Source: Campylobacterales bacterium (GTDB lineage: Bacteria; Campylobacterota; Campylobacteria; Campylobacterales; Sulfurimonadaceae). From it: DNA of 64,000 nucleotides. The stretch is from NCBI GenBank assembly GCA_026390115.1, contig JAPLGO010000038.1:124001-188000 (forward strand), written 5' to 3'. Under the pieces are notes generated by a model. It was not told the origin of the DNA and ran no database searches. It was given only the letters and a program-made list of their open reading frames with translations. Within the stretch, counting starts at the first letter, position 1. Each line of letters opens with the position of its first letter. Positions 17,854-26,435 of the stretch are shown here, in pieces. The translations under genes were made by a program, and so were the position numbers.

Positions 17854-18288
17854 TTATAAAAGCTTTTCGATGCTCACACCATTATCTTTTATAAACTTTG
17901 AAATTGTCTCTGAGTGTGTATGCTCGTATTCCTTTGCATATACAATTCGTTTGATGCCGCTTGCAATAAGGTTTTTGCTGCACTCGCTACATGGCTCTAG
18001 CGTCACATATATTGTGGCATCTTCAATCGAAATACCTTTTCTTGCTGCCCAGATTATTGCATTCATTTCTGCATGAATTTCATAAGTTTTCGACCAGTTA
18101 TGGTGCTCGCTAGTATATTCACCACTCCAATGCTCGCTGCAGTTTATATATCCGGCAGGGGTGCCGTTGTATCCGGTGCTAAGAATTCTTCCATCTTTGA
18201 CTATTACAGCACCAACCTGCTTGGATACGCATTTTGAAGCTTTTGCTAATTCTGTAGCAATATTTATAAAGTTTTGATCGCTTAGCAT
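17854..18288 (-). CDS. dCMP deaminase
   Basis: Zinc-dependent deoxycytidylate deaminase (ComEB/dCMP deaminase family) converting dCMP to dUMP for thymidylate synthesis. The zinc and catalytic motifs are complete: HAEMNAI with H72 and catalytic E74, and PCSECSKN with C100 and C103. NGTPAGYINC near residue 41 is typical of the dCMP-specific branch. 144 residues is normal. It faces away from accB across a 127-base shared promoter region. Confidence 0.9.
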   Translation of the reverse strand: MLSDQNFINIATELAKASKCVSKQVGAVIVKDGRILSTGYNGTPAGYINCSEHWSGEYTSEHHNWSKTYEIHAEMNAIIWAARKGISIEDATIYVTLEPCSECSKNLIASGIKRIVYAKEYEHTHSETISKFIKDNGVSIEKLL

Positions 18289-18375
18289 CTATTTATCACT
18301 TTTTTTGATTCATTCCTATTTGCTTTTAAGCCCATAATCTTCATTTCCTAAACATAATTATAATAATTTTTATGC

Positions 18376-18381
18376 TATTAT
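18376..18381 (+). promoter_or_regulatory. -10 box for accBC
   Basis: GCTATTAT, giving a -10 of TATTAT about 35 bases before the accB ATG. A TATATC overlaps it, so the exact box is uncertain. GGAG at 18404-18407 is the ribosome binding site. Confidence 0.45.
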
Positions 18382-18415
18382 ATCGCAAAATTATACACAT
18401 TTTGGAGTCTTACCA

Positions 18416-18859
18416 ATGGATACAAAACAGATAAAAGCGTTAATGCGTGAGTTCGATGAAAGCGGTCTTTCTAAGTTAAAAATTAAACAGGAAGATTTTT
18501 CTATTGAGCTTGAAAAAGCTACTGGTTTAGTTGCAGCACCTGTTCATTCGCCGGTCGCAGTTGTACAAGCTCCTGTTGCACAAATAGCAATTTCCAGCTC
18601 AATACCAGATGAAATTAGCGGTGATGCTATCCTTTCCCCTATGGTAGGAACATATTACTCTTCTCCATCCCCTGATTCTCCTGAATTTGTAAAAGTCGGC
18701 GATACTGTTAAAAAAGGTCAAGTTGTAGCTATTTTAGAGGCTATGAAAATCATGAATGAATTAGAAGCTGATTTTGATTGTAAGATTCTTAAAATTTTAG
18801 CTTCAAACGGTCAAGCTGTCGAATATGACATGCCACTTTTTATAGTAGAAAAGATATAA
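18416..18859 (+). CDS. accB: biotin carboxyl carrier protein of acetyl-CoA carboxylase
   Basis: Carries the biotin that shuttles CO2 between AccC and the carboxyltransferase in malonyl-CoA synthesis. The 147 residues split into an N-terminal helical region, an Ala/Pro/Val-rich linker (about 38-60) and a C-terminal biotinyl domain. The biotinylation motif EAMKIMNE has the acceptor at K111, and the thumb segment SPMVGTYYSSPSPDS is present. accC follows four bases after the stop, so the two are co-translated, as in most proteobacteria. Confidence 0.95.
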   Translation: MDTKQIKALMREFDESGLSKLKIKQEDFSIELEKATGLVAAPVHSPVAVVQAPVAQIAISSSIPDEISGDAILSPMVGTYYSSPSPDSPEFVKVGDTVKKGQVVAILEAMKIMNELEADFDCKILKILASNGQAVEYDMPLFIVEKI

Positions 18860-18863
18860 ATTT

Positions 18864-20204
18864 ATGCGAGAAATAAAAAGAATTTTAGTTGCAAATCGCG
18901 GAGAAATTGCTCTTCGTGCGATTAGAACTATTAAAGAGATGGGAAAAGAGGCAGTTGCGGTTTACTCAAAAGCAGACAAGGGGAGTGAATATCTCAATCT
19001 TGCAGATGCTTCTATCTGTATTGGCGATGGACCAAGTAATAAAAGTTATCTGAATATTCCTGCAATTATATCAGCCGCTGAAATCAGTCATTGTGATGCA
19101 ATCTTTCCGGGGTATGGTTTTTTAAGTGAAAATCAACACTTTGTAGAAATTTGCACACATCACAATATTAAATTTATTGGGCCAACTCCGGAAGTTATGG
19201 TTCTCATGAGCGATAAATCAAAAGCCAAAGATGTTATGGTTGCAGCAGGTGTGCCTGTTGTTCCGGGAAGTGACGGGGCAATAAGCGATATAGCCGATGC
19301 GAAAAAAAGAGCCGCAGAAGTCGGTTATCCTGTTATTCTTAAAGCTGCTCAAGGCGGTGGCGGTCGAGGAATGCGTGTTGTTGAAGAAGAGAGTTACCTT
19401 GAAAACGCATTTCTTGCGGCAGAGAGTGAAGCAATTACAGCTTTTGGCGATGGCACTATATACATGGAAAAATTCATAAAAAATCCTCGTCATATTGAAG
19501 TTCAAGTTATGGCGGATGCACATGGAAATGTTCTTCATATAGGGGAGAGAGATTGCTCTATGCAACGCCGTCACCAAAAGCTTATCGAAGAATCCCCTGC
19601 GATTATTTTAACGCAAGAAGTAAGGGAAAAACTTTGGGCTTCAGCAGTCCGTGCCACTAAATTTATCAAGTATGAGGGTGCCGGTACGTTTGAGTACCTG
19701 CTGGATGCTAATTTAGACTTTTACTTTATGGAGATGAATACAAGGCTTCAAGTAGAGCATACAGTATCAGAAATGGTAAGTGATTTAGATTTGATTAAAA
19801 TGATGATTGAAGTTGCTGAGGGCAAAGAGCTTCCTGCGCAAGATACCATTACACTCAAAGGTCATTCAATTGAGTGCCGTATTACAGCAGAAGACCCGAT
19901 TAAGTTCTTACCATGCCCCGGTAAAATTATCTCGTGGGTTGCACCTGGAGGAAAAGATGTCCGTATAGATTCGCATGCACATGCAGGCTATGTTGTACCT
20001 ATGATTTATGATTCAATGATTGGAAAACTGATTGTTTATGGGAAGACAAGGGAAGAAGCAATTGCAAGAATGCATAGAGCTTTAAGTGAATTTACAATAA
20101 CAGGCATAAAAACCACTATACCTTTCCATTTAAAAATGATGGAAAATGAAGATTTTAAATCTAATAACTTTAATACAAAATACTTAGAAAAGTATAACGG
20201 TTAA
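18864..20204 (+). CDS. accC: biotin carboxylase of acetyl-CoA carboxylase
   Basis: ATP-grasp enzyme that carboxylates biotin on AccB. 446 residues is the standard AccC length. ILVANRGEIALRAIR opens the protein, AAQGGGGRGMRVV is the ATP glycine loop, and HIGERDCSMQRRHQK and MEMNTRLQVEHTVSE carry the catalytic and bicarbonate residues. Pairing with accB makes the acetyl-CoA carboxylase role secure, in contrast with the stand-alone copy at 6613-8079. The accBC / surA-like / gltX neighbourhood matches Campylobacter jejuni Cj1291-Cj1288. Confidence 0.95.
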   Translation: MREIKRILVANRGEIALRAIRTIKEMGKEAVAVYSKADKGSEYLNLADASICIGDGPSNKSYLNIPAIISAAEISHCDAIFPGYGFLSENQHFVEICTHHNIKFIGPTPEVMVLMSDKSKAKDVMVAAGVPVVPGSDGAISDIADAKKRAAEVGYPVILKAAQGGGGRGMRVVEEESYLENAFLAAESEAITAFGDGTIYMEKFIKNPRHIEVQVMADAHGNVLHIGERDCSMQRRHQKLIEESPAIILTQEVREKLWASAVRATKFIKYEGAGTFEYLLDANLDFYFMEMNTRLQVEHTVSEMVSDLDLIKMMIEVAEGKELPAQDTITLKGHSIECRITAEDPIKFLPCPGKIISWVAPGGKDVRIDSHAHAGYVVPMIYDSMIGKLIVYGKTREEAIARMHRALSEFTITGIKTTIPFHLKMMENEDFKSNNFNTKYLEKYNG

Positions 20205-20218
20205 TTTTAACCGTTATA
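20193..20218. terminator. terminator overlapping accC stop
   Basis: Perfect 12-bp stem TATAACGGTTAA / TTAACCGTTATA with a 2-base loop. The accC stop codon is inside the left arm. A-rich sequence follows on the plus side, so it may work mainly for the convergent cytochrome gene. Confidence 0.65.
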
Positions 20219-20239
20219 AAAAAGAGAAGTAGTTAAAAA

Positions 20240-20629
20240 CTACCAACCTCTTACAATCGCATGACAACGAGTACAATCTTTCATTACATCTGAATGAAGA
20301 GCTGCAGCTTCTAACATTTTGTTTTGTTTGATGTATTCACGCATTGCTTCTAAATCTGAATTTAAACTTTTAGCACTCAAAAGGGTAACTCCTACAAGTT
20401 TCTTTTTGTCTTGTGGTAAAAATGAGTCAATCGACTCTTTACTACTAAGGGAGCCATTCACTTTTTCTATTTTATCAATTCCACTCACTACAGATTTGCT
20501 GTTGTTATATAAAAATCCGTCTTGCATCTCTTGAAGTCCATCTCTCATTGATTTCATATCCGAAGCAATGTCACCTGCCTGTAAGCCCAAAGTAACTAAC
20601 ACACATAAACTAACTACTATTTTTTTCAT
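20240..20629 (-). CDS. periplasmic class II-like cytochrome c (C-terminal haem)
   Basis: A 129-residue exported haem protein. It has a signal peptide (IVVSLCVLVTLGLQAG), a mainly helical body and a single haem-binding motif CTRCH at the very C-terminus. That layout, four helices followed by a C-terminal CxxCH, is that of class II cytochromes (cytochrome c' / c-556 type). It probably transfers electrons or binds small gases in the periplasm; the partner is unknown. It lies 80 bases downstream of the SurA-like gene on the same strand and AGGGGTG precedes its ATG. The gene interrupts what would otherwise be the accC / surA-like neighbourhood of Campylobacter. Confidence 0.8.
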   Translation of the reverse strand: MKKIVVSLCVLVTLGLQAGDIASDMKSMRDGLQEMQDGFLYNNSKSVVSGIDKIEKVNGSLSSKESIDSFLPQDKKKLVGVTLLSAKSLNSDLEAMREYIKQNKMLEAAALHSDVMKDCTRCHAIVRGW

Positions 20630-20709
20630 TTTTCACCCCTTTAATATTTGATTTAATAATAGCTAAACTAATCTTAAATATTTATCTTAATATAGAAAAC
20701 TTATAAAAT

Positions 20710-21546
20710 CTACTCCGGCATTCTCAATATTTTAATATCCGCACCAATGCGGAGTCTTGCAAAATAGTCACTCAAAACCTGCTCTCTTTTTTGTCCCATT
20801 AAATGATTTGCTATCTGCTCTTTGATACTATCTAGACTACTCTCTTTATTGTATACCATCTTTTTCATGTAAAAACAGATATATCCGCCCTTTGCATCCG
20901 AAATAACCTGCGTAAACTTGTTTTCTTCAGTTTTTTCAAGCAATGATGCTAACTCTGGAGCTAACCCTTCGTATGGTAAAGTTTGTTCACCGCTTTGAAT
21001 ATCTGATGAATTAAACATTGGATTTTCTATTTTTTGATTTAATTTGTCTTTATCTTTTGATTCATAAATTACAACACTAAATGAAGTCGGATGAACAAAA
21101 CTATCTTTATGAAGTTTATAGTACTCTTCTATTTCAGAGTCGCTTGGCTGAGCCATTTGAGCCAAAGATATGGCCGAGTAGAGTTTTTGACTGAGTAGTT
21201 TACTTTTGACATTATCTTTTATCTCTTCAGATGTTAATCCGTTTGAATTTCTTACAGCTTCATAAAACTGGCTTATGCTCAAATTGTTTCGTGATGCTGT
21301 TTTTTTGATATCTTCATAAACTTCTTCATTGCTCACATTAATGTTTCTTTCTGTTGTTTCTGCCAGTTCTAGCTTTTTACGGATTAAAATATCTGAAGCC
21401 ATTTTCGCCTCAACTTTTGATGCCATCATCTCTTTTTTTATATCAAGCAAAGTTATCTCGTTGCCTTTCACGACGATAGCGACACCGCCAACCATTTCAG
21501 CACTTAGTGATGCCGCGCAGAGAAGAGACAAAAAGAGTTTATACAT
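20710..21546 (-). CDS. SurA-like periplasmic chaperone (Cj1289 type)
   Basis: 278 residues with a signal peptide (LFLSLLCAASLSAEM), a SurA-type N-terminal helical domain (DILIRKKLELAETTERNI region) and one parvulin-like domain from about residue 150 to 240. It has no second PPIase domain. The neighbourhood, between accC and gltX, is that of Cj1289 of C. jejuni, a SurA-like chaperone of known structure; the orthology is inferred from context and architecture. It should help outer-membrane proteins cross the periplasm. It is divergent from gltX across about 95 bases. Confidence 0.75.
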   Translation of the reverse strand: MYKLFLSLLCAASLSAEMVGGVAIVVKGNEITLLDIKKEMMASKVEAKMASDILIRKKLELAETTERNINVSNEEVYEDIKKTASRNNLSISQFYEAVRNSNGLTSEEIKDNVKSKLLSQKLYSAISLAQMAQPSDSEIEEYYKLHKDSFVHPTSFSVVIYESKDKDKLNQKIENPMFNSSDIQSGEQTLPYEGLAPELASLLEKTEENKFTQVISDAKGGYICFYMKKMVYNKESSLDSIKEQIANHLMGQKREQVLSDYFARLRIGADIKILRMPE

Positions 21547-21640
21547 TATTTATTCACTTTATAAAAATTTAAGTCTGCATTTTACCAATTTTTAACCCAT
21601 ATTTGCCTAAAATTCGGCAATTATTTATAAAGGTTTTTCA

Positions 21641-23029
21641 ATGATTGTTACTCGCTTTGCTCCAAGTCCTACAGGTTATCTTCATATCGGCGGTCTCAGA
21701 ACCGCTCTTTTTTCTTATCTTTGGGCTAAAAAAAACGGCGGTAAGTTTTTTCTTCGTATTGAGGATACTGACAAAGCAAGAAACTCCGTAGAGGCTGCGG
21801 AGGCAATTGTCAAAGCGTTTGAGTGGCTGGGTCTCTCTTATGACGGCGAAGTGATTTACCAATCAAGCAGAGATGAAATATATGCAAAATATATCAAACA
21901 GCTTTTAGATGAGGGCAAAGCCTACTATTGTTACATGAGCAAAGAAGAGTTGGCTGAGCTTAGAGAGACGCAAATAGCGGCAAAAGAGCGAACCATGTAC
22001 AATGGAAAATACCGTGATTTTAACGGTACTCCGCCAGAGGGAGTTACACCTGCTATTCGTATAAAAGCGCCTCAAAGCGGAATAATAACCGTAAAAGACA
22101 AAGTGAAGGGAGATGTAGTTTTTAATGCTCTTGATATTCTTGATGATTTTGTCATTGCCAGAGCCGACGGAAGCCCTACTTATAATTTTGTTGTGGCAGT
22201 GGATGATGCGCTTATGGGAGTCAATGAGGTAATTCGCGGTGATGACCATCTCTCAAACACACCAAAACAGATTGTTGTATATGAAGCACTAGGATTTAAA
22301 ATACCGAATTTTTACCATGTTCCGATGATTCACAATCATGACGGTAAAAAACTAAGCAAACGAGATGGTGCGACCGATGTTATGGAGTATAAAGAGATGG
22401 GTTATACGCCAGAGGCACTCTTAAACTTTTTGGTTCGTTTAGGGTGGAGCTACGGAGACCAAGAGATATTTTCGATGGAGGAAATGAAAGAGCTTTTTAA
22501 TCCAAAAGATATCAATAAGTCGGCATCTATCTACAATACACAAAAGCTTGACTGGCTCAATTCTCACTACATCAAAAACATGCCAAACACTGAGCTTGCC
22601 GAGTTGTTGACACAGTATGATTTAGTTTTGACTTCGCATGACAAGAAAGAGATACTTTTGGATGTTATAAAAGAGAGAGCAAAAACCCTCAAAGAGCTTG
22701 CGGAACTTGCAAAAGAGATATTAGAAACTCCAACCGTGTATGACGAAAAAGCTTTCAAAAAAGCTTTTAAAGAGGATTCGATTGAGGTTCTAAACACCTT
22801 TGGAGCAAAACTTACAAAAGCAGACGAGCTTCACCTGCCAAGTGATTACCACCAAATAATGGAAGAGGTTGTCAATGAGATGAACATTGGTTTTGGAAAA
22901 ATCGGTCAGCCTCTTCGCATCGCACTTCTTGGAAAACTATCAGGTCCAGGCCTTGACAGCGTAATGGCGATAATAGGAAAAAATGAGACCATGCTCAGAA
23001 TTGCGCAAGTGATAGCAGTACACTCATAA
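21641..23029 (+). CDS. gltX: glutamate--tRNA ligase
   Basis: Class I aminoacyl-tRNA synthetase that charges tRNA with glutamate. The 462 residues have the HIGH-type motif PSPTGYLHIGG at the N-terminus, FLRIEDTD, and KLSKRDGATD as the KMSKS loop, followed by the helical anticodon-binding domain. Campylobacterota usually carry two GltX paralogues, one specialised for tRNA-Gln mischarging; the position beside the accBC / surA-like genes corresponds to gltX2 of C. jejuni, but the specificity cannot be read here. A -10-like TAAAAT sits at 21608-21613. Confidence 0.93.
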   Translation: MIVTRFAPSPTGYLHIGGLRTALFSYLWAKKNGGKFFLRIEDTDKARNSVEAAEAIVKAFEWLGLSYDGEVIYQSSRDEIYAKYIKQLLDEGKAYYCYMSKEELAELRETQIAAKERTMYNGKYRDFNGTPPEGVTPAIRIKAPQSGIITVKDKVKGDVVFNALDILDDFVIARADGSPTYNFVVAVDDALMGVNEVIRGDDHLSNTPKQIVVYEALGFKIPNFYHVPMIHNHDGKKLSKRDGATDVMEYKEMGYTPEALLNFLVRLGWSYGDQEIFSMEEMKELFNPKDINKSASIYNTQKLDWLNSHYIKNMPNTELAELLTQYDLVLTSHDKKEILLDVIKERAKTLKELAELAKEILETPTVYDEKAFKKAFKEDSIEVLNTFGAKLTKADELHLPSDYHQIMEEVVNEMNIGFGKIGQPLRIALLGKLSGPGLDSVMAIIGKNETMLRIAQVIAVHS

Positions 23030-23128
23030 ATTTTTTTCCTCCGCATTTGTGGTGGGCTTGCCTAACCACGACCTCTCCTTTCCAAAGATGAATGAAACTG
23101 GCATGCGGAAGTTCCTTTATGCCGAGAA
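23030..23128. other. convergent gap with hairpin
   Basis: Contains GTGGT-g-GGC-tt-GCC-ta-ACCAC, a compact hairpin near 23051-23071, and a longer-range pairing of CCGCAT with ATGCGG near its ends. No U-run. Probably a shared end for gltX and the NUDIX gene. Confidence 0.3.
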
Positions 23129-23707
23129 CTATTTCACCTCGATATTAAAAACCTCATTCAGCAAAATCAACAACTCATTTTTGGCAGAACCTGCGAAGCT
23201 GTTTTTTAGAAAGTGATTAATTCCTTTGCCCGCATGTTGCACAAGCGGAATGATTTTTATCCCCGTTATCTCTGACATGAAGTGCGATTTATCTCCCTCT
23301 TCGTAGGCATGAAGCAAAATTGAGCGGGAGAAGTTGTTGAGTATATGGTAGTAAATATGCAAAAACTCCGCTTCTTGGACTTCAAGTCCATAAAGATGCG
23401 TTGCAATTTTCCACTCATGTGAAGCGATAGGGCGGACTTTGTCAGGTTTGATATTGATACCGATTTCCTCTTTTACTTCTCGTACAAGTGCGTCTAAAAG
23501 CTCTTCTCCCTTATCTACCGTCCCGCCGGGAAAGCCCATCCGACCGTCCCATCTGTCTATCATGATTATTGCAGGGCACTTCATACTTTTAATATCATCA
23601 TTAAAATATTTCCAAGGCGATATTTCGTTTACATATATAACCAAAAAAACGGCATTCTTTTTATCTCTGTAGAAGTCGCCAAACTTTACTCTTTTCATCT
23701 CGCTCAA
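23129..23707 (-). CDS. NUDIX hydrolase resembling NUDT16
   Basis: 192 residues with a complete NUDIX box, G62-x5-E68-x7-R76-E77-V-x-E80-E81-x-G83, so Mg-dependent pyrophosphatase chemistry is expected. The C-terminal part, GINHFLKNSFAGSAKNELL, closely matches the end of animal NUDT16 (a FLENSF-GSA-LL pattern). NUDT16 acts on inosine nucleotides and RNA 5' caps. That similarity is from memory and should be tested. The substrate here could be a damaged nucleotide or a capped RNA. It is monocistronic, convergent with gltX and divergent from the ABC exporter. Confidence 0.8.
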   Translation of the reverse strand: MSEMKRVKFGDFYRDKKNAVFLVIYVNEISPWKYFNDDIKSMKCPAIIMIDRWDGRMGFPGGTVDKGEELLDALVREVKEEIGINIKPDKVRPIASHEWKIATHLYGLEVQEAEFLHIYYHILNNFSRSILLHAYEEGDKSHFMSEITGIKIIPLVQHAGKGINHFLKNSFAGSAKNELLILLNEVFNIEVK

Positions 23708-23774
23708 AGTTGCTCTTTATAAAAATTTTGCGCTATTTTACATTAAAAAAAAGTTACTTTACTCACTGCAAAGA

Positions 23775-23780
23775 TATAAT
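23775..23780 (+). promoter_or_regulatory. -10 box, possible leaderless start
   Basis: TATAAT ends six bases before the ATG at 23787, so the first transcribed base would be about the A of the start codon. No ribosome binding site is seen between the two. Confidence 0.5.
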
Positions 23781-23786
23781 ACGATC

Positions 23787-25556
23787 ATGAATAATAATCC
23801 AATCACTCTTAAAACTATACTCAAACTTATTTTGGATAATAAGCGCACGCTTATTTATGGGCAGATAATCACTCTGCTCGCGATACTTGTAAGCATTCCT
23901 GTTCCTCTGATGCTTCCTATATTGGTGGATGAGATTCTTCTAAACAAGCCCTCCTATTTTGTAAATAGCATAAACTATTTTTTGGGTTCGACTACGCCAT
24001 TTTATTATATTGCAATAGTTACCCTTGCCGTTATATTTTTGCGATTTATTTACTACTTTCTCGGCGTGGTTATTACAAAAATCTTCACTAAAATCTCAAA
24101 ATATGTCACTTTCATGATACGAAAAAGATTAATAGAACATCTAAAAATAGCCTCCATGAACGAGTATGAAACTCTCGGCAGCGGTGCGATTACCTCGAAC
24201 CTTATTACCGATGTAAACACCTTGGATAATTTCATAATTACGGCAGCAAGCCGTTTTGTCTCATCGGTTTTAACTCTTATCGGAGTAGGGATTGTTATGA
24301 TTGTTATAGATCCGATTCTTGGCATTATGATACTCGTTATTCAACCACTTATCATGCTTATAAGTAAAAAGATGTCAAAAACTGTTGGTCGTTTAAAGAA
24401 GGAAGAGAACGAAGCGATTGAGAAGTTTCAAGAAAATGTCGGGGAGACGCTTGAGCTTTTTGGTCAGATTAAAGCAAGCAATAAAGAGAAGTACTTTTTT
24501 GATCAAGCCTTAACGCATGCAGAGGAGATTCAAAGAAGTTCAAACGAGTATGGATATAAAAGCATGGCATACGAGAAACTCTCATACACAATATTTTTAA
24601 TCATGTTTGAAATTTTGCGCGCATCAGGGCTTCTTTTAGTGGCATATAGCGACCTTAGCATAGGAATGATGTTTGCAATGTTCGGCTATATCTGGTTTAT
24701 TATGACACCTGTCCAAGATATACTCTCTATTCAGTACAGCTACTCCTCTGCCATGAGTGCACTGAAAAGGATTAATAAAATACTCACACTGCAAACTGAA
24801 AAAACAGGAGATAAAACTCTTTCAGCTGAATATGTGGATATATCATTGAAAAATCTCTACTTTTCTTACATGAGTGACAAAAATATACTTGAAGATATTT
24901 CGATTGACATAAAATCAGGCTCAAAAATAGCACTCATTGGAGCAAGCGGAAGCGGTAAAACAACGCTTGCCCAAGTCATTTCCGGATTTTATGAAAAGCA
25001 GAGCGGCTCGCTTAGTTACAATAATATTGAAATGGAGGATTTAAATAAAAGCTCTCTAAGGGGGAAGATATTTCTGGTCTTGCAGATGCCGATACTTTTC
25101 AATTCTACTCTTAGATTTAATATCACAATGGGAGATGAGAGTATAAGTGATGAAGAGATTTTAAAAGCTCTGACTATTGCGCAACTCGGGGAGATGATAG
25201 AATCCATGCAGATGGGGCTTGACACCATAGTCGGGAGACATGGAATCAGACTCTCAGGAGGTCAGAGACAGCGACTGAGCATAGCAAGAATGATTATCGC
25301 AAACCCTTGCGTGGTCATCTTTGATGAATCTACATCTGCACTGGATGTTCATACAGAAGCAAAGCTTTTTACCACAATCACACCGCTTTTAAAAGATAAA
25401 ACAGTTATAACAATAGCCCACAGGCTAAGTACGGTTAAGAATGCCGATATAATCTATGTGCTTGATGGAGGAAAAATTGTTCAAAGAGGTACACATTCCG
25501 AATTGGAAATTGAGCAGGGGCACTACATGGAGTTTATTAAGAATCAGTTGATTTAA
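23787..25556 (+). CDS. ABC exporter, fused membrane and ATPase domains
   Basis: A 589-residue half-transporter of the MsbA/multidrug type. Six transmembrane helices occupy the first 300 residues. The nucleotide-binding domain follows with Walker A GASGSGKTT, signature LSGGQRQRLS, Walker B VVIFDEST and the H-loop ITIAHRLS. It should dimerise and export a lipid, peptide or drug. The substrate cannot be told from sequence, and no accessory gene (outer-membrane channel, peptidase domain) lies next to it. The -10 box is placed so that the mRNA may lack a leader. Confidence 0.88.
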   Translation: MNNNPITLKTILKLILDNKRTLIYGQIITLLAILVSIPVPLMLPILVDEILLNKPSYFVNSINYFLGSTTPFYYIAIVTLAVIFLRFIYYFLGVVITKIFTKISKYVTFMIRKRLIEHLKIASMNEYETLGSGAITSNLITDVNTLDNFIITAASRFVSSVLTLIGVGIVMIVIDPILGIMILVIQPLIMLISKKMSKTVGRLKKEENEAIEKFQENVGETLELFGQIKASNKEKYFFDQALTHAEEIQRSSNEYGYKSMAYEKLSYTIFLIMFEILRASGLLLVAYSDLSIGMMFAMFGYIWFIMTPVQDILSIQYSYSSAMSALKRINKILTLQTEKTGDKTLSAEYVDISLKNLYFSYMSDKNILEDISIDIKSGSKIALIGASGSGKTTLAQVISGFYEKQSGSLSYNNIEMEDLNKSSLRGKIFLVLQMPILFNSTLRFNITMGDESISDEEILKALTIAQLGEMIESMQMGLDTIVGRHGIRLSGGQRQRLSIARMIIANPCVVIFDESTSALDVHTEAKLFTTITPLLKDKTVITIAHRLSTVKNADIIYVLDGGKIVQRGTHSELEIEQGHYMEFIKNQLI

Positions 25557-25597
25557 TATTTTTCTATATATTATCCTTTAATTTACACTATTTTTAG

Positions 25598-25603
25598 TAT
25601 AAT
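25598..25603 (+). promoter_or_regulatory. -10 box for second 68-residue gene
   Basis: TATAAT with start expected near 25610; AGGAAGGAG follows as ribosome binding site. Confidence 0.55.
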
Positions 25604-25637
25604 TTTACATATATATCTTTCTAGGAAGGAGTTCAAG

Positions 25638-25844
25638 ATGCTTTCATCTCTTAGTACAAGTACAAATAATATTTATAGCATAATGTCGCATGAGAGTGCA
25701 GCAATGAGTAATACTGATACAAACAAAGCTGCTTCGATAGCTTCGGATGTGCAAAGAAGTATACAAGAGACTCAAGTAGCCCGCGAAAAAGGAAGTACAG
25801 ATAGTTATAAGCAAACCCTGCAGAAGATAGATATTTTAGTATAG
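25638..25844 (+). CDS. 68-residue protein of unknown function
   Basis: Supported by a perfect -10 box, a strong AGGAAGGAG site and its own termination hairpin. The protein is rich in Ser, Thr, Asn and Gln, predicted helical, without signal peptide or membrane helix, and ends with the hydrophobic tip KIDILV. It shares its length, polar body and hydrophobic last residues with the protein at 10792-10998, but I cannot claim homology. It stands alone between the ABC exporter and the convergent Rrf2 regulator. A motility-related small protein is one guess only. Confidence 0.55.
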   Translation: MLSSLSTSTNNIYSIMSHESAAMSNTDTNKAASIASDVQRSIQETQVAREKGSTDSYKQTLQKIDILV

Positions 25845-25871
25845 TTAGCTTTATTAGCATCTGTATCAAGA

Positions 25872-25889
25872 AAAACCTTTTTTTGGTTT
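25872..25889. terminator. weak convergent terminator
   Basis: Six-bp stem AAAACC / GGTTTT with a T6 loop between the 68-residue gene and the Rrf2 gene. Short and AT-rich. Confidence 0.35.
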
Positions 25890-25926
25890 TGGTAATCCAA
25901 ATTCTTTTCATGATTTCAGTTAAATA

Positions 25927-26325
25927 TTAAGACTCTTTGGAGATAAAGCCCTTTACATTAGTATTTAAAAAATCTTTTTTAATAGACTCTTTGGGCTTTT
26001 GCCAGGCGTCATGGTAATGGCATTTTTTTTTCTCATCGCACTCAATTTTTTCGATAATGCAATCTTTGGCTCTGTCCCCATCACATAATTTTAAGATATC
26101 ATATATTGTTATTATTTTTGAATTTATAAGTTTGAACCCGCCGTATCGTCCCTGTATAGACTCTATCATCTCATTTTTTGTAAATTTTGTCATAATTTTT
26201 GTAAGATATTTGTATGGAATATCGAGCTCTCGTGAGAGGGTTTTTGCGTTGCTAAGTCCCTCTTTATTCTCATTTAAATAGGCTAGAATTTTTAGAGCGT
26301 ATTGTGTGGTCGTACTAAATACCAT
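25927..26325 (-). CDS. Rrf2-family transcriptional regulator, probable Fe-S sensor
   Basis: A 132-residue winged-helix repressor of the Rrf2 family (IscR, NsrR, RsrR). The N-terminal HTH reads TTQYALKILAYLNEN through KTLSRELDIPYKYLTKIM, and QGRYGGFKL is the wing. Four cysteines follow, C81, C89, C96 and C102, a spacing suited to an Fe-S cluster but not identical to IscR. It is divergent from the anaerobic ribonucleotide reductase operon. The gap contains two identical dyads that fit an Rrf2 dimer, one overlapping both promoters, so I infer it represses itself and nrd and is released by oxygen, NO or cluster loss. The signal is not known. Confidence 0.85.
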   Translation of the reverse strand: MVFSTTTQYALKILAYLNENKEGLSNAKTLSRELDIPYKYLTKIMTKFTKNEMIESIQGRYGGFKLINSKIITIYDILKLCDGDRAKDCIIEKIECDEKKKCHYHDAWQKPKESIKKDFLNTNVKGFISKES

Positions 26326-26379
26326 TTTATTTATCCGAATATAATTTTTTGGTATTTTACATGTAATATCTTTTAACTT

Positions 26380-26413
26380 AGATTATATACTACTTTTAAG
26401 TAGTATATAATCT
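26380..26413. promoter_or_regulatory. 34-bp palindrome: Rrf2 operator O1 and divergent -10 boxes
   Basis: A perfect inverted repeat with 16-bp arms (26380-26395 and 26398-26413) around TT. Its centre is TACTAC-N6-GTAGTA (26388-26405). A TATAAT lies on the plus strand at 26406-26411 and another on the minus strand at 26387-26382, so two back-to-back promoters share the site. The symmetry and the divergent regulator point to an autoregulatory operator. Confidence 0.7.
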
Positions 26414-26435
26414 GTTTTTGTCTAAAATTTTCAAA

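Noticed and set aside
19218-19577. 119-residue minus-strand open frame
   Set aside because: Antisense to the conserved ATP-grasp core of accC; no homology and no start signals.
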